This document shows, in pieces, positions 1-8,067 of a stretch of 64,000 nucleotides of DNA; the stretch's first letter is position 1, and each line of letters starts with the position of its first letter. Location of the stretch: the NCBI RefSeq assembly GCF_036409475.1, contig NZ_JAYRCK010000008.1, positions 62,001 through 126,000 of the forward strand, given 5' to 3'. A program made the position numbers and the translations under genes. The stretch is from Scandinavium sp036409475. Lineage in GTDB: Bacteria; Pseudomonadota; Gammaproteobacteria; Enterobacterales; Enterobacteriaceae. Below the pieces are notes generated by a model, which worked only from the letters and a program-made list of their open reading frames with translations, was not told the origin of the DNA and made no database searches.

Positions 1-1019
1 CACACCTGATTCACCACTTCTGGCACAACCGGGTTCACTTTGGCTGGCATGATGGACGAGCCAGCCTGCAGCTCTGGCAGGTTGATTTCGTTCAGGCCGG
101 CGCGCGGGCCGGAAGAGAGCAGGCGCAGGTCGTTACAGATCTTAGACAGTTTCACCGCCAGGCGTTTCAGGGCGCTGTGCACCATGACGTACGCGCCGCA
201 GTCTGAGGTGGCTTCAATCAGGTCTTCCGCTGGCACGACAGGCAGGTTTGAAACTTCTGCCAGTTTCTGCACAGCCAGCTGCTGATAGCCGTCTGGTGTG
301 TTCAGGCGTGTGCCGATGGCGGTTGCGCCCAGGTTCACTTCCAGCAGCAGTTCAGAGGTGCGCAGCAGGTTTTTGGTTTCTTCGTTTAACAGCACGTTAA
401 ATGCGTGGAATTCCTGGCCGAGGGTCATCGGTACCGCATCCTGCAACTGGGTACGGCCCATTTTCAGAATGTCCTGGAATTCGACGGATTTACGCTGGAA
501 GCCGTCGCCTAACTGATTGATGGCATCCATCAATTTCACCACGGAAGCATACACCGCGATGCGGAAACCGGTCGGGTAGGCATCGTTGGTCGACTGGCAC
601 TTATTCACGTGGTCGTTCGGATTCAGGTATTGGTACTCGCCTTTCTGGTGGCCCATCAGCTCAAGGCCAATGTTGGCAAGCACTTCGTTGGTGTTCATGT
701 TGACGGACGTCCCCGCGCCGCCCTGATAGACGTCCACCGGGAACTGATCCATGCATTTACCGTTATTCAGGACTTCATCACATGCGGCAATAATGGCATT
801 GGCGACACCTTTTGGAATGGTGTGCAGTTCTTTATTCGCCAGCGCGGCGGCCTTCTTCACCATCACCATCCCGCGGACAAATTCCGGGATGTCGCTGATT
901 TTGCTGTTGCTGATGTAGAAGTTTTCAATCGCTCTCAGAGTGTGGACACCGTAGTAAGCGTCCGCTGGAACTTCCCTGGTACCCAACAAGTCTTCTTCGA
1001 TACGAATGGTGTTTAACAT
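1..1019 (-). CDS. aspA: aspartate ammonia-lyase (aspartase), C-terminal part outside window
   Basis: Aspartase converts L-aspartate to fumarate and ammonia in the cytoplasm and feeds fumarate to the fumarate reductase encoded further along this window. The reverse strand reads continuously from an ATG at 1019 to the window edge, about 339 codons of a protein that is normally about 478 residues, so the C-terminus is missing only because the window ends. The N-terminus reads MLNTIRIEEDLLGTREVP, followed by the substrate-binding stretches GAGTSVNMN and KCQSTNDAYPTG of the fumarase/aspartase superfamily. The second and third residues differ from the E. coli start (MSNN). Identification is by close recall of the E. 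coli protein. Confidence 0.97.
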   Translation of the reverse strand, partial: MLNTIRIEEDLLGTREVPADAYYGVHTLRAIENFYISNSKISDIPEFVRGMVMVKKAAALANKELHTIPKGVANAIIAACDEVLNNGKCMDQFPVDVYQGGAGTSVNMNTNEVLANIGLELMGHQKGEYQYLNPNDHVNKCQSTNDAYPTGFRIAVYASVVKLMDAINQLGDGFQRKSVEFQDILKMGRTQLQDAVPMTLGQEFHAFNVLLNEETKNLLRTSELLLEVNLGATAIGTRLNTPDGYQQLAVQKLAEVSNLPVVPAEDLIEATSDCGAYVMVHSALKRLAVKLSKICNDLRLLSSGPRAGLNEINLPELQAGSSIMPAKVNPVVPEVVNQV

Positions 1020-1205
1020 GTGAACCTTCTTGATTAATCTGCCAATGAATTCACCGTACACACAGGATGAGTGGGGTCATGTGTGTTTTCTGACCGACGA
1101 TTATTTTCTTAACCGGCCCGGTGCCCATGATCATATGCTGATAATAGCGAATTGCCGTAATCTGGATCACTTATTATGTGCCGATGCGTATCAGATTTAT
1201 TAATC

Positions 1206-1221
1206 TGTGAAATGAATCACC
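1206..1221. promoter_or_regulatory. candidate CRP site in the aspA-fxsA divergent region
   Basis: The sequence TGTGAAATGAATCACC matches the CRP consensus TGTGA-N6-TCACA at nine of ten defined positions. It lies in the 337-base intergenic region (1020-1356) between divergent aspA and fxsA, 187 bases from the aspA start and 136 from fxsA. aspA is known to respond to CRP in E. coli; that this site does so here is inference. I see no ORF worth calling in the rest of the intergenic region. Confidence 0.4.
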
Positions 1222-1356
1222 GCAAAAACAGTGAGGAAAAAAATGATTCCTCAGATGGATTGAAAAGGGTGGTTTTGCCTCCATCTCCTGAAAACGCGAT
1301 TCGCAAACTCATTCAGACCGTTGCCGGGAGCGGCGGTTGTCCAACAGGAGAAGCCA

Positions 1357-1827
1357 GTGCGCTGGATACCTTTTATTGCCTTTTTCTTATACGTCTACAT
1401 TGAGATCTCGATTTTTATCCAGGTGGCTCATGTTTTAGGCGTGTTCCTGACCCTGATTCTGGTGATTTTCACCTCGGTTATCGGCATGTCGCTGATCCGC
1501 AACCAGGGCTTTAAAAACTTTCTGCTGATGCAGCAGAAAATGCAGGCGGGTGAAAGCCCGGCGGCAGAGATGATTAAAAGCGTGTCGCTGATCATTTCTG
1601 GCCTGCTGTTGGTTATCCCGGGTTTCTTTACCGATTTCCTTGGCCTGTTGCTGCTGTTGCCGCCGGTGCAAAAACACCTGACGCTCAAACTGATGCCTCA
1701 CCTGCGTTTTTCCCGTATGCCGGGCGGTGGTTTCAGTGCCGGAGCTGGCGGTGGCGAGACGTTTGACGGGGAATATCAGCGTAAAGACAAACAGCACGAT
1801 CGCCTCGATCATAAAGACGACCTGTAA
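1357..1827 (+). CDS. fxsA: FxsA family membrane protein (suppressor of F exclusion of phage T7)
   Basis: FxsA is a cytoplasmic-membrane protein whose overproduction relieves F-plasmid exclusion of phage T7; its normal role is unclear. The 156-residue product has hydrophobic segments near residues 1-45 and 70-100 and a glycine-rich, then charged tail (MPGGGFSAGAGGG, ending DRLDHKDDL), as in E. coli. I chose the GTG at 1357 because ACAGGAG lies seven bases upstream and the product then starts VRWIPFIAFF, matching E. coli MRWIPFIAIF. In E. coli yjeH follows on the opposite strand; here only a scar of it remains. Confidence 0.93.
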   Translation: MRWIPFIAFFLYVYIEISIFIQVAHVLGVFLTLILVIFTSVIGMSLIRNQGFKNFLLMQQKMQAGESPAAEMIKSVSLIISGLLLVIPGFFTDFLGLLLLLPPVQKHLTLKLMPHLRFSRMPGGGFSAGAGGGETFDGEYQRKDKQHDRLDHKDDL

Positions 1828-1835
1828 TCTTTTTT

Positions 1836-1860
1836 GCCGGGTGGCGAAGCGCCATCCGGC
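1836..1860. repeat. REP-type palindromic unit after fxsA
   Basis: A 25-base imperfect palindrome starts GCCGGGTGGCG and ends CGCCATCCGGC, the signature of enterobacterial repetitive extragenic palindromes. It begins nine bases after the fxsA stop and abuts the yjeH remnant, as REP units often do between convergent genes. It may also act as a transcription stop. Confidence 0.75.
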
Positions 1861-1862
1861 AT

Positions 1863-2029
1863 TCAGACAACGCTGCGGTTAGGCAAAAAAACCAGCGCCG
1901 CCAGCATCACAATGGCATACAGGCTTTTCAAACCTACCATCGCCAGCAACAGCAGGCACAATCCCAGCAATGAGGTAGACAGTAAGCCCCGCCCTGTGCC
2001 AGCCCCAGTTCTTGTTTTAAACCACTCAT
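1863..2029 (-). pseudogene. yjeH: yjeH remnant (amino-acid exporter), frameshifted and internally deleted
   Basis: Intact YjeH (about 418 residues) is an APC-superfamily exporter of methionine and branched-chain amino acids. Reading the minus strand from the ATG at 2029 gives MSGLKQELGLAQG, the exact YjeH N-terminus as I recall it from E. coli. A one-base loss then shifts the frame; the shifted frame continues GLLSTSLLG and jumps straight to C-terminal sequence resembling the native end (LLLLAMVGLKSLYAIVMLAA), ending in TGA at 1863-1865. So about 370 central codons are gone and the reading frame is broken. The position between fxsA and groES and the strand match E. coli yjeH. The remnant cannot encode a transporter. 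Confidence 0.85.
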
Positions 2030-2124
2030 CACTTCAACCTGTTACGGGAAAGTAAGCATCCTGGCATTTCTGGACGAGAGACGATTTGTGACGTAGGTCC
2101 GTTTCAAAATTTTTTTTGATTTTG

Positions 2125-2154
2125 CCCCTTGAAGGCCTTGTCTGCCATCCCCAT
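2125..2154 (+). promoter_or_regulatory. sigma-32 heat-shock promoter of groESL
   Basis: The sequence CCCCTTGAA (2125-2133) and CCCCAT (2149-2154) fit the sigma-32 -35 (CTTGAAA) and -10 (CCCCATnT) elements, with the spacing seen in the E. coli groE promoter. It lies about 80 bases upstream of the groES ATG. This indicates heat-shock induction of the operon. Confidence 0.85.
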
Positions 2155-2236
2155 CTTTCAGGTCACTAGCCGGAAAACCGATTGCGGCCCGGCGTCACCC
2201 ATAACTGACAAAGACTTTCTCAAAGGAGAGCTATCA

Positions 2237-2530
2237 ATGAGTATTCGTCCGTTACATGATCGTGTGATCGTCAAACGTAAAGAAGTTGAATCCAAATCTG
2301 CTGGCGGCATCGTGCTGACCGGTTCTGCTGCTGGCAAATCAACTCGTGGCGAAATCATCGCTGTCGGTAAAGGCCGTATCCTGGAAAGCGGAACGGTGCA
2401 GCCGCTGGACGTGAAAGTGGGCGATATCGTTATCTTTAACGATGGCTACGGCGTGAAGTCCGAGAAAATCGACAACGAAGAAGTGCTGATCATGTCCGAA
2501 AGCGACATCCTGGCAATTGTTGAAGCCTAA
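2237..2530 (+). CDS. groS: co-chaperonin GroES
   Basis: GroES is the heptameric lid of the GroEL folding chamber in the cytoplasm. The 97-residue product starts MSIRPLHDRVIVKRKE, has the mobile-loop region SAGGIVLTGSAAGKS (about residues 18-32) that contacts GroEL, and ends SESDILAIVEA, as in E. coli. I chose the ATG at 2237 with AAGGAGAG upstream rather than the longer in-frame extension, because it gives the conserved length. It is followed after 30 bases by groEL, with which it forms a heat-shock operon. Confidence 0.98.
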   Translation: MSIRPLHDRVIVKRKEVESKSAGGIVLTGSAAGKSTRGEIIAVGKGRILESGTVQPLDVKVGDIVIFNDGYGVKSEKIDNEEVLIMSESDILAIVEA

Positions 2531-2560
2531 TCCACGAAACGAAGTTAAGGGAAAAGAACA

Positions 2561-4204
2561 ATGGCAGCTAAAGACGTAAAATTCGGTAACGACGCTCGTG
2601 TGAAAATGCTGCGCGGCGTCAACGTACTGGCAGATGCAGTGAAAGTGACCCTGGGCCCGAAAGGCCGTAACGTGGTTCTGGATAAATCTTTCGGTGCACC
2701 GGCCATCACCAAAGACGGTGTTTCCGTAGCGCGTGAAATCGAGCTGGAAGACAAGTTCGAAAACATGGGCGCGCAGATGGTCAAAGAAGTGGCCTCTAAA
2801 GCGAACGACGCTGCGGGCGACGGCACCACCACCGCAACCGTACTGGCGCAGGCTATCATCACTGAAGGCCTGAAAGCTGTTGCGGCGGGCATGAACCCAA
2901 TGGATCTGAAACGTGGTATCGACAAAGCTGTCGCGGCTGCGGTTGAAGAACTGAAAACCCTGTCTGTACCGTGCTCTGACTCTAAAGCGATTGCACAGGT
3001 GGGTACTATCTCCGCGAACTCCGATGAAACCGTGGGAACGCTGATCGCTGAAGCGATGGATAAAGTCGGTAAAGAAGGCGTGATCACCGTTGAAGACGGT
3101 ACCGGTCTGCAAGACGAACTGGACGTGGTTGAAGGTATGCAGTTCGACCGCGGTTACCTGTCTCCGTACTTCATCAACAAGCCAGAAACGGGTGCTGTTG
3201 AGCTGGAAAGCCCGTTCATCCTGCTGGCAGACAAAAAAGTCTCCAACATCCGTGAAATGCTGCCAGTGCTGGAAGCCGTAGCGAAAGCAGGCAAGCCACT
3301 GGTTATCATTGCAGAAGACGTTGAAGGCGAAGCGCTGGCGACTCTGGTGGTGAACACCATGCGCGGTATCGTGAAAGTGGCTGCTGTTAAAGCACCGGGC
3401 TTCGGCGACCGTCGTAAAGCTATGCTGCAGGACATCGCAACCCTGACTGGTGGTACCGTTATCTCTGAAGAGATCGGTATGGAGCTGGAAAAAGCGACGC
3501 TGGAAGACCTGGGTCAGGCAAAACGTGTGGTTATCAACAAAGACACCACCACCATCATTGATGGCGTGGGTGAAGAAGCGGCAATTCAGGGTCGTGTGAC
3601 TCAGATTCGCCAGCAGATCGAAGAAGCAACCTCTGACTACGATCGTGAAAAACTGCAGGAACGCGTAGCGAAACTGGCTGGCGGCGTAGCCGTTATCAAA
3701 GTTGGCGCGGCCACTGAAGTTGAAATGAAAGAGAAGAAAGCTCGTGTTGAAGATGCCCTGCACGCCACTCGTGCTGCGGTAGAAGAAGGCGTGGTTGCTG
3801 GTGGTGGCGTGGCACTGATTCGCGTAGCGTCTAAGCTCGGCGAACTGCGTGGCGTGAACGAAGACCAGAACGTGGGCATCAAGGTTGCGCTGCGCGCGAT
3901 GGAATCTCCACTGCGTCAGATCGTCCTGAACTGCGGTGAAGAGCCTTCTGTTGTGGCGAACACCGTGAAAGCGGGCGACGGTAACTACGGTTACAACGCC
4001 GCGACCGAAGAGTACGGCAACATGATCGACATGGGTATCCTGGACCCAACCAAAGTGACCCGTTCTGCGCTGCAGTACGCCGCTTCTGTTGCGGGTCTGA
4101 TGATCACCACCGAATGCATGGTGACCGACCTGCCAAAAGGCGATGCACCTGATTTAGGCGCTGGTGGCATGGGCGGAATGGGGGGTATGGGCGGCATGAT
4201 GTAA
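2561..4204 (+). CDS. groL: chaperonin GroEL (60 kDa)
   Basis: GroEL is the double-ring ATP-driven folding chamber that works with GroES. The 547-residue product begins MAAKDVKFGNDARVKMLRG, contains the ATP-binding signature GDGTTTATVLA (near residues 85-96), the late VAGGGVAL segment, and the flexible GGM-repeat tail (GGMGGMGGMGGMM). Length and sequence match E. coli. It forms an operon with groES and is closed by a strong terminator at 4318-4354. The long minus-strand open frame opposite it is a codon-bias shadow. Confidence 0.99.
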   Translation: MAAKDVKFGNDARVKMLRGVNVLADAVKVTLGPKGRNVVLDKSFGAPAITKDGVSVAREIELEDKFENMGAQMVKEVASKANDAAGDGTTTATVLAQAIITEGLKAVAAGMNPMDLKRGIDKAVAAAVEELKTLSVPCSDSKAIAQVGTISANSDETVGTLIAEAMDKVGKEGVITVEDGTGLQDELDVVEGMQFDRGYLSPYFINKPETGAVELESPFILLADKKVSNIREMLPVLEAVAKAGKPLVIIAEDVEGEALATLVVNTMRGIVKVAAVKAPGFGDRRKAMLQDIATLTGGTVISEEIGMELEKATLEDLGQAKRVVINKDTTTIIDGVGEEAAIQGRVTQIRQQIEEATSDYDREKLQERVAKLAGGVAVIKVGAATEVEMKEKKARVEDALHATRAAVEEGVVAGGGVALIRVASKLGELRGVNEDQNVGIKVALRAMESPLRQIVLNCGEEPSVVANTVKAGDGNYGYNAATEEYGNMIDMGILDPTKVTRSALQYAASVAGLMITTECMVTDLPKGDAPDLGAGGMGGMGGMGGMM

Positions 4205-4317
4205 TTCATCCTGCCTCTGTCGGTAAGTGGGAAGCCAACTTACCTCAGAAAGCAATGCCATAAACCGGTTCGCCCGGGCGTCTGACGCTGAAAGCTGAAG
4301 GTTTGTCAGGCGAACAT

Positions 4318-4354
4318 AAAGCACCGAACGATTCTGTCGTCGGTGCTTTTTTTT
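4318..4354 (+). terminator. rho-independent terminator of groESL
   Basis: AAAGCACCGA pairs with TCGGTGCTTT around a short loop and is followed by a run of T, giving a classic intrinsic terminator 114 bases after the groEL stop. It marks the left boundary of the native DNA before the pilus island. Confidence 0.9.
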
Positions 4355-5060
4355 ATCCCCGAAAATCGATTCTTTACGGCGCTAGTGGCCCTGGCGTTGT
4401 CGTCTATTTCTTAGCAGTTGGCAACGACTCCACGTGTGGTAACGGGGCATGTACAGCTTGATATTGCCTTCGTCGCAAAGCGGTAGTTTTGACGAGTAAA
4501 TTTTAAAGGTACGAGTACGGGCACCAGATGTATTTTTCTCATGCCGGGATGACCCGCTCCGCTCATCATTGATGACGATTACAGCGGTATGCTCCCTCAG
4601 CATACGGGAAAACGGATAGCGGTGATTGGCTAGTTCAACCGTACGGAGCCTGAGTTTCGTCTCTCATCATTTGCGAATCTCCAGGGCTGGAGCGTAGAGG
4701 CTAAAAGCAGGAATGATGCAAATTGAATGGCCGTCAAACTATATTGAATGATCATTATGAATGATCAATTCTAATTTATTATCGATATTTTTAATATTAA
4801 TGAATTCCTAAAGTAAGGCATAACACCTAATTTTATTCATCATTACCTCACCGTGTGCTTATAATATTTTCGCTGAGGTATTAACGGGTGGAGGTAGGTG
4901 GGAATTCGTTGCTTTAGGCGGAATGACCTCTTTTCGTGATTTTTGTTCTGCTTGCTGGATGTTAATAATACTATTTGTTTAGCAGCAGATCAGATGGCTA
5001 TCAGCGGTGTCGAAAGTCGACGTATATTACAGGAACCTGTCAAACCAAAGGATTTAAGGT
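4355..5060. other. 706-base non-coding region upstream of the pilus operon
   Basis: I find no convincing gene here; the one minus-strand open frame (4382-4603) has no recognisable product or ribosome site. The right part (about 4735-5000) is strongly A+T-rich, unlike groEL, which suits silencing by H-NS and foreign origin. It holds a small hairpin (GTATGCT/AGCATAC, 4587-4605), a pair of direct repeats (4745-4767), and a weak sigma-70-like pair, TTGTTC (4943-4948) and TAATAC (4966-4971) with 17-base spacing, which would leave a leader of about 85 bases before the pilin. No regulator gene of the CofS/ToxT type is present at this end. Confidence 0.5.
4745..4767. promoter_or_regulatory. direct repeat TGAATGATCA x2 upstream of the pilin operon
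   Basis: TGAATGATCA occurs at 4745-4754 and 4758-4767, start-to-start spacing 13 bases, each copy containing a GATC Dam site. Closely spaced direct repeats in A+T-rich DNA upstream of an adhesin operon may bind a regulator; the regulator is unknown. Confidence 0.3.
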
Positions 5061-5765
5061 ATGAATAACGCAATTAATGCGATAAAGCGCAAAGTAAATC
5101 AGTACCAGGAAATTAAGAAACAACGCGGTGTGACGTTGCTCGAAATTATCATTGTTTTAGGTATCGTGGGCATTATTGCTGCGGGTGTAATTATTCTTGC
5201 GAACCGTGCCTTTACGGCACAGGATATCAGTGAGTTAGTCGATAATACCAACTCCGTACGCGTAGGCACGACCGAAGCGTATAAAGATTCTGCTGAGTAT
5301 CCAGCCACTGTTGACGCCACCCCTTTAACAAAAGCTAATATTTCCACTTTAGCCAACGACTCTATTATCTCTGCCCTTGTTAAAATGGGCAAAATTTCTG
5401 CCGATGAAGCCTTTAACGGCATGTCTAATGATGCCTTTGAAATCGGTGGGGTTAAATATGCCACTACAGATTCAAAAATGAAAGGTTTCTATATTGTTAT
5501 TAACGGTCTGGATACTGAGGATTGTCGTAATATTGCCTCTCAGATCGGTTCGCAATGGGACTATGTTGCCTCCGGAGTGGCAGCGGCGGGCGCAACGTTA
5601 GGTGCCACCGGCGCGCCAGGTCAGCTATCAGGTGATGTTTCCGACTCAATTCTGAAAACATTGACAGCTGATAATTTAAACCCGGCAAGTATTGTCAAAA
5701 CTGGTTTCTGTGACAATTCTACTAGTGCTGGCTCCGATAATGCGCTGATCTTAGGCAGTAAATAA
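5061..5765 (+). CDS. type IVb major prepilin (TcpA/CofA-like)
   Basis: This is the likely main subunit of a type IVb pilus of the TCP / CFA/III (longus) / Cfc kind, made as a 234-residue prepilin in the inner membrane. A 23-residue basic leader ends in RG, and the mature protein begins VTLLEIIIVLGIVGIIAAGV: the prepilin-peptidase site with Glu at +5 and the hydrophobic assembly helix. Type IVb pilins have long leaders and a non-Phe first residue, here Val. Two cysteines (DCRNIAS and GFCDNST) fit the C-terminal disulfide loop. The ATG has AAGG upstream. A strong hairpin follows (5789-5819), as expected where the pilin must be made in excess over the assembly proteins. The subtype assignment is by motif and gene order, not alignment. 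Confidence 0.88.
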   Translation: MNNAINAIKRKVNQYQEIKKQRGVTLLEIIIVLGIVGIIAAGVIILANRAFTAQDISELVDNTNSVRVGTTEAYKDSAEYPATVDATPLTKANISTLANDSIISALVKMGKISADEAFNGMSNDAFEIGGVKYATTDSKMKGFYIVINGLDTEDCRNIASQIGSQWDYVASGVAAAGATLGATGAPGQLSGDVSDSILKTLTADNLNPASIVKTGFCDNSTSAGSDNALILGSK

Positions 5766-5788
5766 GCCAGGCGTTAACGTTTAAGCAC

Positions 5789-5819
5789 CAAGCTTACAAC
5801 ATTTATTGTTGTAAGCTTG
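5789..5819 (+). terminator. 13-bp stem-loop between major pilin and minor pilin genes
   Basis: A perfect inverted repeat (arms 5789-5801 and 5807-5819, containing AAGCTTACAACA and its complement) with a five-base loop, followed by a short T-rich stretch. It sits 24 bases after the pilin stop. It probably works as a leaky terminator or a 3'-end stabiliser that lowers downstream expression relative to pilin. Confidence 0.65.
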
Positions 5820-5839
5820 TTTCTGTCTCTGTCCGGGTG

Positions 5840-7516
5840 ATGAGAATTTTTATGCGGAAGGTAAGCAACTGCAAAGGATTTACCTTATTGGAAATGATTG
5901 TCGTCATGGGCATCATGGGCATCATTTTTACGTCATTCGCACTCTATAAAAAAAGACAAATTGAATCCGTGGCAAGAGAAAATCTGGCGAATGTCATTGT
6001 CGGTGAAATGTATGGTTTTTTGCAGTTTACGCATGAGGATGAAATCGAGCTGAACAGTGATGACAATGCCGATGGAGAACAAGATGTCATCCTCAATCCG
6101 CTTTATGATAAGTCTATTCAGCCTACCGATGATAAAGGGAAAGCCTATAGCTGGCGTTCAAGTACGCCACCGAATGAGGATCCCAATAATAAAAATCATT
6201 ATATCAAGTGGGATAATGACCAAATGCGAGGGTATTTTACCAGCCATCGCTGCTTCAGTTCGAGTAACCAAAAAGTCGCTGATAAAGAGTTTACTACCGA
6301 CTATTTGCGCTGTAACCAGCCTCTTAACAGTCAGGATAAATTTCTGGTTCTTGAAAGAATTGACCTGATAGGAGATGAAGAAGATCGAACCATCGAACGG
6401 ATCGACTTCTTTGTTAGTTTCCATCCGGGAAAAGAGGGCAGTAAAGACATCGATAAGTTTTCACTCGAAAACTATGCGACAGCATTCAGTCAGGCCCTGT
6501 CTCATTACAACATTGCCTATACGCAGGCAGATTACCTCTATCGCTCATCGGCTCTAAAAAGCGAAGCCATCAATTTTGGCGTTGGCTGGAAACTGCTAAA
6601 GGCGAAATCAGCCAGCTCAACCGACGATGCCATACCGTTTGGTAGCCTGGCGTCCTGGCTCGATAAAATTGACCAAAATGCAGAGCAACTGGGCATCCGT
6701 TTCAGTTTTATACCCGGCATGGGTGAAATGGTTAAACCGGACGGGTCAATCGGCGTTGATAAATTATGCTGGAATTATGATGAAAATAAGCTCACGCATT
6801 GCCTTGAAGTTGAGAAGGGGACGGGACGTAACAGTGAGCAAGGCGTTATGCACCTGACTGCCAAAAATAATAAAAATGAAACGGTAACAGGCACGCTGAT
6901 GGCAAACGTTATTTTTGAAGGAGAAGCCTACAATCCTGAGTCAGGTCAAAATGAAATCGCGTTAATGACCAGCCCCGTCATTTCTTACCAGTCTTTTGGC
7001 AACACCAAAGGGGGAACAGATGTCATTATCGATGATCCCGAAAATTACGATAAAAATGTAACCGATGAGCCTGGATACATCAAACTCCCGGTGCAGACAT
7101 GCCCTGCGGCACCCAACGTTAACGATCCAGCCAAACCGATTCAACTTTATCCTCGCCTTGCCGCGGCACTTTCCTCGATTGTGGCCGATGTGGGTAAAAG
7201 TGAAAATTCGGATGGCACGATTGAGGATGACGGTGACTTTTCTGACTTCTCGAACAGTGAGATGAACCGGGTATCTGCCAACGGTGTTCTGGATCATTTA
7301 AGCGGTGTGGCGATTCAGGTCAATTTCATTGATGAAACTGAGCCTGCGTCTGATTACTGGGTCGTGAGTGCAACCAGTGGCGTTTATGACAATGTGTCAG
7401 GTAAAGGGGTCAATGTGATCAACCCGGGATCACTTTCTGTCGTTCTGACCTCATGGTGCAGTTCAGTGAAACAACCTGCTCACGGTAAATCGGTTCCAAT
7501 GCCTTCTACGAAATAG
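5840..7516 (+). CDS. large type IVb minor pilin (TcpB/CofB-like)
   Basis: A 558-residue protein with a short leader ending NCKG and then FTLLEMIVVMGIMGIIF: a prepilin-peptidase site with Phe at +1 and Glu at +5. The remainder is a large soluble domain with several cysteines (HRCFSSS, LRCNQPL, KLCWNYD, THCLEVE, TCPAAP, TSWCSS). A very large minor pilin directly after the major pilin is the arrangement of TcpB and CofB, which initiate pilus assembly, sit at the tip and bind the secreted protein TcpF or CofJ. Start choice is uncertain: GTG 5837, ATG 5840 and ATG 5852 are in frame with weak ribosome sites, and all keep the processing site. Confidence 0.8.
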   Translation: MRIFMRKVSNCKGFTLLEMIVVMGIMGIIFTSFALYKKRQIESVARENLANVIVGEMYGFLQFTHEDEIELNSDDNADGEQDVILNPLYDKSIQPTDDKGKAYSWRSSTPPNEDPNNKNHYIKWDNDQMRGYFTSHRCFSSSNQKVADKEFTTDYLRCNQPLNSQDKFLVLERIDLIGDEEDRTIERIDFFVSFHPGKEGSKDIDKFSLENYATAFSQALSHYNIAYTQADYLYRSSALKSEAINFGVGWKLLKAKSASSTDDAIPFGSLASWLDKIDQNAEQLGIRFSFIPGMGEMVKPDGSIGVDKLCWNYDENKLTHCLEVEKGTGRNSEQGVMHLTAKNNKNETVTGTLMANVIFEGEAYNPESGQNEIALMTSPVISYQSFGNTKGGTDVIIDDPENYDKNVTDEPGYIKLPVQTCPAAPNVNDPAKPIQLYPRLAAALSSIVADVGKSENSDGTIEDDGDFSDFSNSEMNRVSANGVLDHLSGVAIQVNFIDETEPASDYWVVSATSGVYDNVSGKGVNVINPGSLSVVLTSWCSSVKQPAHGKSVPMPSTK

Positions 7517-7575
7517 TACAGCCTTGATAACGAATGGATTGTTTGGTTTTTTGATACTGTTCAGGATGGAATAAT

Positions 7576-8040
7576 ATGAAAATTAAAAATCTCGGATGTG
7601 CAGTGATTTTGTATTTAGCGTTAGGGACAATATCTCATGCGGCGGGGAATGCGGTAGGAAATGTTACGACATCAGCCACGCAGCCGGCCACGCAGACGAA
7701 TTCCGGAAAAGCACTAAGCCCTTTTTCAGATGACAGCAAACCTGCAACGAGTGGGAGCCCAGTTCCCGCCATTATAATGCCAGCCCCGGTGAATGTGACC
7801 ATGGTACTGAACAGTGGCGATTTACTCAGTTATGGGATTAAAGTCTGGGCTGAAAAGTCCGGATACAAACTGCTTTGGCAAAGTAAAAATGATTACTTGA
7901 TTTACAACCCCATTGTCCTCAGTGGCAAAGATGATGATACGGTTTTGACTGAGTTGGGAAGGTTATTTGCCTCTGAAAACTATGGTCTAATTATTAAGAA
8001 TTATCAGAGAAATCATGTTTTAGTTGTTGATGATATGTAA
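7576..8040 (+). CDS. TcpQ/CofC-like pilus assembly periplasmic protein
   Basis: A 154-residue protein with a Sec signal peptide (MKIKNLGCAVILYLALGTISHA), a low-complexity Thr/Ala/Gln linker, and a C-terminal domain beginning about residue 75 (LNSGDLLSYGIKVWAEKSGY, later YGLIIKNYQRNHVLVVDD). The W-A-x-x-x-G-Y pattern is typical of the TcpQ C-terminal family, whose members assist the outer-membrane secretin. Its place just before the secretin gene fits tcpQ-tcpC of V. cholerae. Family by motif and context; no alignment was run. Confidence 0.7.
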   Translation: MKIKNLGCAVILYLALGTISHAAGNAVGNVTTSATQPATQTNSGKALSPFSDDSKPATSGSPVPAIIMPAPVNVTMVLNSGDLLSYGIKVWAEKSGYKLLWQSKNDYLIYNPIVLSGKDDDTVLTELGRLFASENYGLIIKNYQRNHVLVVDDM

Positions 8041-8067
8041 TGTCATGATCTTCATGGATAGAGAGAT

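Noticed and set aside
1176..1403. 75-codon open frame overlapping the fxsA start
   Set aside because: No good ribosome site; it runs out of frame into fxsA and lacks similarity to known proteins.
2339..3763. 474-codon open frame on the minus strand opposite groEL
   Set aside because: It is a codon-bias shadow of groEL with no plausible start site or recognisable product.
4382..4603. 73-codon minus-strand open frame upstream of the pilus operon
   Set aside because: No ribosome site, no membrane or signal features, and no recognisable family.
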